Source: Acanthaster planci
Taxonomy: Eukaryota; Echinodermata; Asteroidea; Valvatida; Acanthasteridae
Direction: 5' to 3'
NCBI RefSeq assembly: GCF_001949145.1
Contig: NW_019091643.1
Location: 163,754-227,753, forward strand
Length of the DNA stretch: 64,000 nucleotides
Made by a program: the position numbers and the translations under genes
Notes under the pieces: generated by a model
Database searches by the model: none
Seen by the model: only the letters and a program-made list of their open reading frames with translations
What the model was told of the DNA's origin: nothing
Part shown: piece after piece, positions 1-12,500 of the stretch
How the letters are laid out: the number at the start of each line of letters is the position of its first letter
Numbering within the stretch: position 1 is the stretch's first letter

Positions 1-3000
1 GTGGTAATTGCCCCCAACAATACATTTAATAAACAGTTTGTTATCAACAGCATGTCTAGTATTTCTGGATTCCAAGGTGAAATTGAGAGGACAAAATGAA
101 ATATCTGTATCGGTTGGCAGATTTCTTTCTGGAATTTGATGAAAACAAGTCGGCACATTTTTACAGTATGCAAATTACAATAACACTGTGGATAAATTGG
201 CCGGAACGTTTTTGCTGAAAACGTTTTTCCCCAAAAAACACTTGGTTGAATTCTCAGAGAGGCGATATTTTCTTGTCAAGGGGCAGGGGTAGTCTAGCAT
301 TATTGGCATTAATTATGGGACTAGTACATGTATATGCTTTGCAGGTGGGATTTGTACTTGCCTTATTCGGAAAAGATCCTTAGAAGTGAATGGAATTATC
401 ACATTGTCATTTGTTAAACCCCGGATTTTGCAGGTCCTATGCAACCCATTTGATGGGTGATGCACAATGGATGACGCACGACGCACAACTAGCGACGGAA
501 AATGGCATGTTTGGAACTGGTAAATGGCAGAATTGGGACACAACAAAAAGCAAAATGCAACGGACGACGGCAGATATGGAATTCCATAACAACTAAAAGT
601 TATACAAGTTAAGCGAACTAATTCCAAATATTTCTTTCTTGAAATACTCTGACAATGTACCAAAAGTTAGCCTATCTGAACAGGCCAACTACCAACAAGG
701 GAAAGAGTTTCAATATATGGACAACACTATTTTTCCCTAAGATGTTACAACAGCAACGCTGTCAGAAAATGATCATATGTTCTAAAATGAAAAACTTGGC
801 TAAGAAAATTCTGAAGCATTTACTAAGAAAACACTTTTTTTTAGACAGGTTTCATAGCTTTGTGCTCAGGTACATCAAGTATTGTCCGTATATTCCCCAA
901 CAAGAGTTAAATTTACAATTAAATGAATGAATTTAGAACAGTAAAAACACATCAAACATTCTATGACTTTGTAGTTAGAACTCTGTTTTTACAATTTGAT
1001 AGACAAAAAACAGCAATGGTTATTCTAACACTGAACTTGGGAAATGATAAGCCACAAAATACGAACATACTGTGTCTGAACTGTCACACGATCATGACCA
1101 CGACACGGCCCGTGTCGAACCACGGTTGCCACCACACTCTGTCTCCTGGGCAAACACTCCGGCCAATGTGCGGTAAACTGTCCAACTCAAGGTAGCGTGC
1201 TCCAGAGGAAACCTTTGACTTTTCCCCACATAAATCACGCCACAACCAACTGCAATGAGCAGTGCACAGCGTCTGAACGAAGCAGTGCCGACCTTTCCAT
1301 CAATGCTCTATCAACAGCTGGTGAAATTAGGAATATTGATTTTACACGATTTCCAACAAGTTCGCCGCCATGCATCTGGGTCGGAAACTCGGTTTTCATG
1401 TGCGCGCTAGCGCTACCGCGCAACGCGCAGATCATCCGATATCGAAACTAGCGCGCCGATGTATAGGGCGCCCTCTGTCGAGTCCGGCCTGCACCATCTC
1501 ACAAAAAAAAATAAATAGTTACTTTGTGAAAAATTAATTGTTTTGGAACATTTGTAACCAGTTTGAATCATACTCGCCAATTTGTCTTTTGCCCTGCTAA
1601 GACCATTTGCCTGGAATAACGTGATGAAGCGTACTCTATCAGCGATGGTTGGGGGTGCCTAGATGCCTGTCCCCAATCTAGCGCGCAACCAAAGGGTGAG
1701 CATCATGTGAGGTAAATTCCGGTCTGAGCCTCCCCTCCCCAAATCCTGGGTGGGCCACTGGAGCCTGTAGGCCCTATATAGTTGTTTTAATTATTTTGAA
1801 CCTTTAAAAGGGGCCTTCTTATTCTAAGTACTGCAACAACCTCCACTATGGGATATTTTAAGTTGCAGGTGCGTGGTGGCTAGCTGACTCCACATGACCA
1901 ATTATGCCACCTTCTCGATGAAGAACGAATCCAGCAAGGTGACTGTGACCAAAGATTTATACATGTACCAGCACTTAGTTAAGGTTCAGATTCAAAACTG
2001 CACAACGGTGACATGAGGGCTGAACATGGATGACTTCGGAATTTAAAAAGTAGAAAAACATCAGGAACCGGGGGAAAAAACCTTCGATTAACAGCAATTA
2101 ACAATCAGTAACTAGGGCTAAATGTCTGGGGGCACCCAGTGTGGTGCACACAATTTGTTCAAGGGGCACCGTAAGAAAATAAGTCGCAGGCGCTACGTTG
2201 CAGGTTTCAAATGGGGGGAGGGGCACGGGCATCCGCTGGGGGTACATGCAGCCTTCCCCCCCCTCCCACGTATTTACACCACTGCTAACAATTTCAATGT
2301 AATTTTGTGCCAGAGAACTTACGTTACCTCTCATAATTTGTTGAGAAAATTTCTTGTTGGGGTGCCGCCTCAGACTCCCGAAGCTAACTTCTCAGATATT
2401 GCGAATGAATTAAGAGGTGGTTCTTGTTTTCGGTTTCACTTTTTTCCTAACTTAAGCGACGCAATTTCTCAATTTTTTGTTCTTTTTTCGTAAATATATA
2501 GTTCATGCAAAACTGCGTAAAATACATTCAAAATGCATCCTGTATTATCTTCTTAGCGCACCGTCACTCCCTAACAACGTGTCCACCCCTCCAACGGGAT
2601 GCATTCCACCAAATCGTAGTTCTGCGCGAGCTCATTAATGTTGTGATCCCACGGGATTTTTACAATAAGACAGACCATAATCAGGAGGGATCATAGAAAT
2701 ATTTCAACAAATCCCGAATTTTGGACTGATAGTTTCCAGTTCGGGATATCTGTTTCACAAAAGCCCCAAATTGCGAGCCTATTTTGGATAGAGGCGGGCG
2801 GCTACATTCAGAAATGAGCACTTAATTTTACTGCTGTTTTGGCTTTGGGGGTATCTTCCTTGAAAGGCGAAAAAAAAATATTTTCGTGGCTAACCCCCAT
2901 GAAATTGAAACGAAAAGTGATCTTCTGGCCATAATCTTGAATTTCCAGTGAAAAAACGAAGGCCGACCTCTTCACGAGAGTCAACAGGCGGCGCTATTTC

Positions 3001-3550
3001 GGTCCGATTTTGCACTGTTTTATATGGGCGCGTATTTGGTGCAGTGCAACCCGAGGCAAAAAGATGGACCACGCTTTTGAAACAGCGACCTCTCGTGACA
3101 TGCAGAAGTCTGGGGCCGGCCGCTTCATCCACGCAGTTTCCGCAGGCGGACCACGCCCGAGACAGGACTATTCATTCTAGCCAATCTGTCAGCCGTACCC
3201 AAAAGTCGTGGCTGCGGCTGGAAATAACACTTGTCTCAATTGGAACACTGATTGGTGGCTTCAGCCACTTTACATAGACTCGTGTATTGGTCCACGCCAT
3301 TTGATATTACTGCACTGGGCCACTAGGTGAATGTTCGTCGCAATTTGATGTAAACGAACTTTATACATTACGTATCTTTCACTAGGTCAAGTTCGTGAAT
3401 GAACTTTTTGGACCAATGAAATGTGATTAATTTCACTAGTCAGACAGCAGACTTAAAACGTACCCACTGTAAAGGCTTTGCAAATCAGTTGTACCGCCAC
3501 ATCGTGTGTTTGTTGTTGCTAGGACTTTATTTTATTGTCCAGATATCATC
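1..3550. other. Upstream non-coding stretch with a CpG-rich patch
   Basis: I see no convincing coding exon here. All open frames are short and lack plausible splice context or family similarity. Around 1100-1500 the base composition shifts to CpG-rich and includes a GCGCCCTCT site at 1468-1476, as seen near other promoters in the window. A minus-strand frame begins with a reasonable Kozak context near 1370 (MHGGELVGNR...), so this may be the promoter and first exon of a leftward gene that leaves the window. A second CpG-bearing patch lies at about 2980-3160, upstream of the TLC-domain gene. Confidence 0.4.
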
Positions 3551-6500
3551 ATGATCATGGACATGATGGAGCACGGGGCGAGACTCGTCGTGGGTTCGCT
3601 GAGCGATGCTGACGGTCAACTGTCACTAGTCCCGCACGCTACCGTAATCGTGGTTCTCGTGGGATCAGCCATTGCTTTCCATTGTTTAAATGTAGCTTTG
3701 AATTTTACTCCGGTGCTGGAGAAACGGGACAGGGAGATCAGATTTAGGTGGAGAAACATTGTGACTTCATTTATTCATGCTGTAATTTCGGGATTTTCAG
3801 CATGCTATTGGTGAGTTTTTTTTCTTCAAAACACATGTACGATTTGATACTTTTTCATTTTGTTTTCATGAAGCCATGAAATAATTTGTAATATTGTAGC
3901 GCCGGCGGGTTCGGCCGATAGGGGCGCCAGCTCGGACCCGCATGGAGCTAGCTGGCTGCCCCCGCTGGTATGCGAACGGCCTGCGGCTTTCCCGCCTCGC
4001 GCCGTCCCGGTAGACACCTCGTGTCTGGAGCTTGTGTGTGTGAGACAGCCCTTTGGCTTTCGTGGAAATAAACAGAGCAGTTTTGCCCGGAACGGCGAGT
4101 GTTTCTTGTCAGCGTCAGAGCCCATAGGCAGGACACGCTACAATGTGTAGGCCCAGGCATAATGCTCCCTTACTTAACCCAGTGACTTGAATCTTCTATA
4201 AATCCACTAAAACCCAGCCCTGTATTATCAGATTATTACCAATAGGCCTATTTTATTTTATTTCTTTCTTTTTGTAATTTACATTGTAAATTAGATGCAG
4301 ACTTACATGTATTCTGTATTTTGGTTAATTTGAAGTAGCTCCAAGCCGACTGAGTGGAGCGCTAATACTCATCTTTTTTAATTTTGTATTTGATCGGTCA
4401 TAGTAATTCCTTGCTCTATTTAACAGACACGAGGAGTAGGCCTGCTATTATTAACGTTCTGCTCAGTAGAACTAACTTTTTAAAGCGGAGATCTTGGGTA
4501 AGCTTTGCCTGTGTTGGTCTAATCCCAGAACTGTGGGGTCCGACATCTGCCCAGTACGACGTCCGCCTCAGACCCCCCAGAATTGTGGGGTCCAATGTCC
4601 ACCCTGCTATGTGGTATGTGCAGCGGGGCGGACATCAGACCCCACAGATCTGGTGGTCGTGGGGCGGATGTTGGACCCCACAGATCTGGTGGTCGTGGGG
4701 CGGATGTTGGACCCCACAGATCTGGTGGTCGTAAGGCGGATGTTGGACCCCACAGATCTGGTGGTCGTGGGGCGGATGTTGGATCCCACAGATCTGGTGG
4801 TCGTGGGGCGGATGTTGGACAGTTCTATGGGGAGGTGTAAATCTGAATACCGTATATGTTGGGTGTGATCATCCGATCTGCACAGTTACCCGATTTGCTC
4901 TGCAGTGATTTCTCTATCCTGGATGAAATCTCCAAGTTTACTCCCCTTTTTTGAAACAATCTTTCACAACTGTAAATTAAACAGAAAAGGAGATTGGCTG
5001 ATGGTGGAATTACTAACAAATCCTGCATCCAGATTGGATTGACCGATCATGCCTAACATGACTCTTTAATTGAAATACTCACGTTATTTCAAGTGTTATG
5101 TTCATTACAATGTTAAGAACAAAGAATAAAATAAACAAGTAATAAAAGACTTGTTAATACATGTAATTAAATGTAGTGAACATTCTTTGAAAACCAAAAA
5201 TATTCAGTGGTCAGAGTGCCTTTTCGAAAAACTTTATTTTAGCTGAAATATTTTCACGCCCACCTTAAAACGGGCAGATTCTTTGGTGAGTGTTGGAGGT
5301 CTAACTTTCCTCGTTTCCCAAACCACATTTCCTCGTTTAATCTTTCACATGCAGAAGAATCCTTTTCATATTTTGTTCAGGTGAGTCATAGCTGACGAAC
5401 CCTGAATTTAGATGGTCTTGTTACATAACTTTCCATTGTCACCTTTGTGCCTTCATTGTGTGTCACACACAAATTCCAAATTCCATGTTGTGTTTACCTT
5501 ACGGAGTGTGGAGACTACAGCACTGTGAATGGCCCCCATGTTTAAAGTCAATATGTACACAATTGTAGGTATGACCCCTCTTCAAACATTAGACTCAAAC
5601 AATTGCCCATAACTTCAGTCCCTGCATACCTAGACTGCTAGGGAGGTTGAATGTGCAACAGTTCAAATTCCCACTGAAAACCAAACTAGCAAAAACAGAA
5701 CCAAATAAACCCTTAGTAAACTAAATTTTGACCGTAGAAAAGGATCGCAGAAACCAATGACCCTGAGTGTCATTTAAACACAAAAATACTATCAGCGTTT
5801 TTTTGTCCGTTTGTCCGGATCAGATGAGATCTTGTGATTGTGCAGTGAGCTGTCCACTTTTGTTTGGACAAAGAAAGATTTGAGAAATATCCAATGTTTG
5901 ATCATGATTTTCACCCTCTGTGTGATATTATAATATCCCACAGCAAACCTTCTTTCACACTGTGAATGGTTGTACATTGTATTCAAGCCCGTAATTTGCT
6001 ATGCACCCATTGTACAGACTGAAGGGATTAAATAAATATCATGGTCACTGAGCTTTGGTCGTTGCTGTGTTATGATAATGTGCCACCATGTTTGTCATTG
6101 CGGCAAATTTTTTTTCTTGTAGAATTTCAACTCGCAGATTCAATTACTTGTAGGATCTACTTACTTCGTGATCAGAATGGATAAAACTACAAATGTGTAC
6201 ATATACTTATAGTGACTTCAGATCCTATTATTTACATATATGTTGGGCCATTACGTGAAACAGTGTATTGAATAGACCCATAGACCTGGAGTCTGGAAAA
6301 GTTTTACATTTCAAAGCTACAGAATTCTTAATAAGCCTTTTGCAAGTTAAACTTGAATGAAATCTTGTACACTGAGTTCTTGTGAACATAACAATTTGAA
6401 TTCTCTATACTAAAGACACTGTTGCTATACCTCATGATTCGAGGCAAGCTTTTGGTAAGTTACATAGGAGACGCCTTGCAACAATACACCGTTTTCAATG

Positions 6501-9500
6501 GATAAGAAGGGCACATACATGTACACATAGGAACCAGTCCATTCCAGAGATGGTAGTCGCTATGCAAAAGCTTGCCCCGAATCATGAGGTTCAGTGTCTC
6601 TAGTCTGGGAAATTCCAATTGTTATGTTTATAATGTGCAGTCAGATACCTCAGTGTATTATATTTTATTTATATTGAACTCGCAAAAGGCTTACTGAAAG
6701 CATGGTGCATACCGCATGAGTGCACACCGCATGAATGCACACTTGCACAGACGTAGAAATGCAAAACTGACAAAGTTTGGATACGTCCATAACAGAATTG
6801 CAGATCTACATGCAGGTTTTTTTTTTTCTATTTAGATTCACGGTAGGGCTGAGTCAATTAGAATAACTCACCCTTCGAATATTCGACCTTCAATTTGATC
6901 GAATATCTGAATATTCTGTCACACTGACCGGCAAAATCAGTTGCAGTAATGCACACAATTGCACATTATAATCACTATAATAGCTTCTCACGTCTAGGAG
7001 TATCTCCAGCCACTGTCTAGCAAGATTTAAGAGATGAACAATACTTCTTGTCCTGTAAAATTTTTTAATGAATAATTTACTTTTTGAATCTGCTTGAAAC
7101 AAGCCTCCACAGTGCAATGTTTCTCCTTTTCATGAATTTTGGATTGGAATATTCGAATTCACGTATGTATTAAATTTAGCCACCAATAGAATCTACTTTT
7201 AATGTCGAATGTCGTATTTTTGCCCACCAGTGGCTGGCAATGGCAAATCGTTGGCTTGCCATCAGTACTAAAGAAAAAGAATCATTCCCCACACGGTTTC
7301 GAAAGTGTCCCTCCCTAAAAAAATCTCATTCAGCAAAGACCCAAATATTAAACACTATTACAAAATAAATGAAAATACGATCCTCTTTGAAATTAATGAT
7401 GCAAAATGTACAATCTGACATACATGTAAAGGCACCAAACAAGGGTGATACGAAAACATGTATGGTATGTCAGCCCACTTTGGCCACAGGCAGGAATAGG
7501 TTTGTTGGTACAATTTATGTACAGTCGTATTCATGAGAAAAGTCTGTGGTTTCACCAGGTATTGTATATGATGTTACTTGCTGGCATAACAGTGAGCCCT
7601 AGGAACATTGTGCATGGGGTCACATGACTGCAGAGTTATAATGAGATACTCATAGGCCCAAAACCCCAAGGGCAGACGGAAGGTTGAGTCTCCAAGTTCA
7701 TGCAGTAACATACAATGAAGCACGTAACAGGCAGTTCAGGATGTCATAAAGTTGCATTGTTGTGAACAACCGCATGTTATTTGCAAAGACCATTTCATCT
7801 ACATGCATTGTGATCTGTAATTCCCCTATTCATTGTAAATTCTAGGTGGTTACAAACATGGGAGGGTATGTCAACTGAAGCGCGTCTGAGGTTCCGTAAG
7901 CTCCATTTTTCCCCATTCTGTTATAATCCACTTCTCCCCATTAGGCACACCATCTGTCAAGAGACAACTCATTCAAAAGTCGGAACACAAATTAAATCGT
8001 TAAACTCTGCCTTTAGACTCACTTTTTTTTTTTAAGAGGGCAATTTCAAGCAAAGTTTGAGTGGGAAAAAGATTTTGCTGACTGCTTTTTGAGAAACTTA
8101 GATTAGTTTTTTGTTATGGAAACTTTTATTACAATTCTGGCAACAGCAGTTGATAGTTACACCCACAATAGACTTTTATTATTTAAACATCATATTTAAT
8201 ATTCACGTTTGTCACGTTTATCTTGTGGCAGTCTTGAGGCGAAAGAGTTACTCCCTTGTTTCTTCTATTTGGATGCTAACATTGCAGAGAATGCACTTAG
8301 GGATACAATCTTCCCATAATGCACAGTTGCACACATGTCTGAAGACATTAATCAGACAGGATGCAAGCTATGTGTCACAGAAATGGTTCATGTGTTGCCC
8401 ATGAACCATTTCTGTTGCTCAATGCATGATTTCTATCTGTGGGCTAGCACTGTCTTGACGACCAATGCGGTCTCCAGTAATCACAGCTGAAAGGTTTTTC
8501 CAACTTTTTTGTCTGTTTCCGTTCTACTTAATGTTGAGGTCAGTAGAAGCCTTGATTGGGGAAAAAAATCATTGGAGTTATTCTGTACTTTGTACTGCAT
8601 GGAGTTACATATCGAGATAACCTTGTCTGCTCACACAAGCTGTGACCATTGCTGTCAGTGACTAGGCTGAGTGGTTACACAGTGCTCTTATCACAGTTCG
8701 ATTTATTCAATGGATGTCAAGTGTTCCAGGTTTCTTCCATAACTAGAGTGGGGTCTTTCATTGTCAAGGATTGGAGTTGGTCAGATTCGTCCCTGCTTGT
8801 GTAATGTAACCGTTTTAGTGGAAAAGGGTTGGGGCAGGGGTCATTCAGGGACGATAGACTGCCTGTCATTCTTCAGCGACTGTGGCTTTGTGGATATGGT
8901 TACTACCTGCTGTGGTTCAGGTTTACTGCTTAGAAGTGGGGGGGGGCAATTTCATAGAGCTGCTTAAGCACAAAATTTGCTTAAGCGTGAAAAACCTTGC
9001 TTGATAAATCAGGTTACCAGCCAAAACTCCATGTGATGTATATTGTTTTGGAATGGTATTCACCTGTCTTTTGGTTAGCATGACAATCACATTGAGTTTG
9101 AGCTGGTAACCTTTGTTTATTAAGCAAGGTTTTTTTGCGCTTAAGCAAATTTTGTGCTTAAGCAGCTCTATGAAATTGGCCCCCAGACCATAAAGGCATC
9201 GATATTGAAATGTAAACATGGAAAAGTTACCTGGTTGATTTTAACACATGTGGGTTTAGTGAACAAGTACCTAGTTGGGGCGAAAAGTTTACATAGACCT
9301 GGTAGAACAAAAACAGTTTTCCTCGAATTTCACAACTTCACTCATTCCTGCCAACTTTTCATAAGGACAGACAAGATGGATCTCTCTACTTAATGTACAT
9401 GGTGTATACCTCAAATAAAAACACCCAGCAACACATATGTGATTCGTATATTTACAAAAAAATTGAAATTTCACATACTCCAACCTTAATATTTAGTGCC

Positions 9501-12500
9501 ACTTTCTTTTCGTCACATCTCACGGTCGCAGTGGACTCCTTTCTGAAGTCTTTTGGAACAACAATAAGGGGGTTGATGTAAATTTTCTCCAAATGATTTT
9601 TTTCAGAAATATTACCATTTTGAACCATAGTGAATGTCAGTGAATATTTTCAATTGAAGTACACACTATGAACATTCAGTTGTGACACAGTTTGTCCGAC
9701 CTTATTGCGAAAAAGTTGGCAAAACTATCCAGCAAAACAAAGAGGAAAACTGTTTTTCTACCAAGTGTACATGTATGTATGTAAACGTTTTGCCCCAATT
9801 GTTCACATGGGTTGAGTGGATAAGCACATGTACATGTACATATACATGCATACATGTGCCAGTTTGCAAGTGAATACATGGACATGTACGTGTACATGTA
9901 TGTTGTCATGAACTGCAAGTATTTAAAAGTTTGTTGAACGTTTTAATAAAAGTGCTTCCTCATTTTTAATGAACCTTGTTGATTTCTGTGATCTGCAATG
10001 TTAGAGAGCGCTGTACATGTAGCTGTGCAGAAGGTCAAATGCTGCCGGTAGTGATTTGTGGTCTTATTAGGAATTTTTTACCCACGTCCAAGTTCTTATG
10101 CAAAATCAATTTTTAGGACAGGTTTAGAGTATTATGAGCGGATGTTTCAATTGCATTGAATGTTAGTTCTTCGTCAGAACTTCCAATGTTATATAAAAGG
10201 CAAATAAAGTCCTTGATGTTTGTTCAAGTCAGTAGCTTGTACTGGCAGAGAACTTACCCCTCAAATAATCCAAATCCATGAAAGTGTCAACCAGTACTAC
10301 CACTCTGACATCCTTTCCAAAAAGGTTTATGAAGAGATCAGTGTCCAAAAAAACCCTGGTGCAAGACACTAAATATTACAAACTGTAAGATACCGGTACA
10401 TGTTCATGTATTATACAAGTATGTGGTAATATATTACTGGATACTTTAGACAGATCTATTCTCCAGATCTGCCCATGTTCATTTGTCAGGCTCATACTTT
10501 GAAGATTGTCATTTTTACACTCTATTTGTTGTTTATTTTTTGAATTGCTTTCCTTTTTTTCCCCTGGTCTTCAGTTTGTACTCTTCCCCAGAGCTACTGG
10601 AAGACATTAAACAACACGTCACAACAATCAGCATAGTCCTTGTGGCATTATCTGTAGGTAAGAGATCAACTTTATGACCTTTTTTATATCTTCAAGTGGC
10701 AACAAGCGCATGAAATTCAAATGTGATTTTTGCTTTTGGCCTGTTTTTATGTAAATGTTCAGTGCAAAGTGCGTATACATGTCCCACACCCTAGATGTCG
10801 TGCATGGATCGTGCAGTTGTCTGCTGAAGGGCAAAGCTGAACTTTTCTCGCGCTACATATATACATTTACAAGAAGCTTTGATAATTCCAGAGAATTGAG
10901 GAAGTCAACAATTTCCTTCTCCTTCCATTGTCCTCCCTCCACTGAACCCCTCATCACTCAATCAATCGCTCATCAATACAGCTTGGAGCCCTGCCATTTA
11001 ACTTATCGGACTGAGAATCTGACCTGACATTGAATACAAAGGCAGGCGTTCTACCTCCAAAGATTCTACAAAGGAGGTGAATGCTGTAAATGAAATCACC
11101 AGTGTGTTGTGTGCCTCCATCGTTCTCTCTCTCATCATTGTTCATCGTTCTCCCCCCCCCAAATGTATATTCCCCCAAACACGTTGGCTACAGAAACTGC
11201 AGAATTTTGGAGATAGCAGGCATCCAGAGAGATCAAAGAAATTCTTGGATGGTCGCGCCATCCTATGTATTCACAAGAAGACCGCACAAGATTTGCTACA
11301 GACGAGGCACAGTGATCCAGATCTGTGCGCGATCACTTTGTATGAAACAGTCGCACGATGTCAACTCTTTCCAGCAATGCAGTGCACAATATCGTCAATT
11401 TGAGTCCTTTAACAACGGGACTAGTATTGTGAGGTGCAGCCATGGCGCTGAGCACACCGTTTCAGTTCCACCTCCTCTGTAGGAGTGCTTGAGTTGTGAG
11501 CGTGCGTAATGCAAAGCCCATTAGCTTATGTGCACCAGTGAGGAAGTTTGAATGACTTGCCTCACAGCTGAGATGGAGGCATTGAGGCTATTTCCAAGGT
11601 TGAAAACCTTCCCCCTTTTTGACAAGTTGCCAATTTCCTTATCTCTTCCACAGGTTACTTTGTGTATGACCTCGCCGACATCTTAATCAGTCGACCAATC
11701 AGAACTACTTGGCCTTTAGCCATCCACCATGTAGTCGTAAGTACATGTGCCTTGCCTCAACGACTCAATTCCTTTTTAGTTATTTCCACTTATCCCCCTG
11801 TTCTCAGAAGAATTTTTTTGCATCCACTAAAACTAACGGAATCAAGGAAAAAAGCCCCTCGGATGTTTAACACAAGCCAAGAACAGGAAAGTTACTTCAA
11901 GACATCAATTGAACACTACTTTCTTTCCTGTACGTAATTCTGAAAACGAAACGAGCCCCATAAAAATGTTACAGTATAATTTCAGAACCCTAGGATGGGT
12001 CATTCGCTCACAGAACACACCACAAAAAGTCTGCGCTATTTTCAACTAAACCGTGCCAAATTTGAGCGTCTTCTGCGTCTGTTTTTTAAATCATTGTAAG
12101 ATTTCGGACGCTTTTCATTTGAATCTGCTTGAAACAAGTCTCCATAGTGCAATTTTTCCTCATTTAAAACAAAAGAAATTTTCCCATCCTTTCATGACTT
12201 TTGCATTTGAATATTCAAATTCGAAAAGTAACATTCGAATATTCGACAACCGATTGAATATTCGGTTATTTGGATATTCGGCACAGCCCTAGAGGGGTGC
12301 ATTTTATACATACATATACTCGCACATGTATGCTTTTTGCCATCATAACCATGGTAACCTAGAGGACAGTTACCCTCCAACAGGTGAAGGATTGAGGAGG
12401 GTTAGGGTTAATAGTGGGATACGATTGCAGTCTACCTGTATCATGTACTGCCCCTGTACATAAAAAACACTCTACCTCTCTTGTGTCTGTGCAGTAGTGG

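Noticed and set aside
1235-1435. Minus-strand frame with a good ATG context near 1370
   Set aside because: Short, no recognisable domain; could be a true first exon of a leftward gene but cannot be supported.
4494-4868. Open frames on both strands with repeats such as DPTDLVVVGRM
   Set aside because: They arise because the 36-bp minisatellite unit is divisible by three. They show no splice context or family similarity.
12390-12415. Telomere-like TTAGGGTTA
   Set aside because: A single short occurrence within a dispersed repeat, not a telomeric array.
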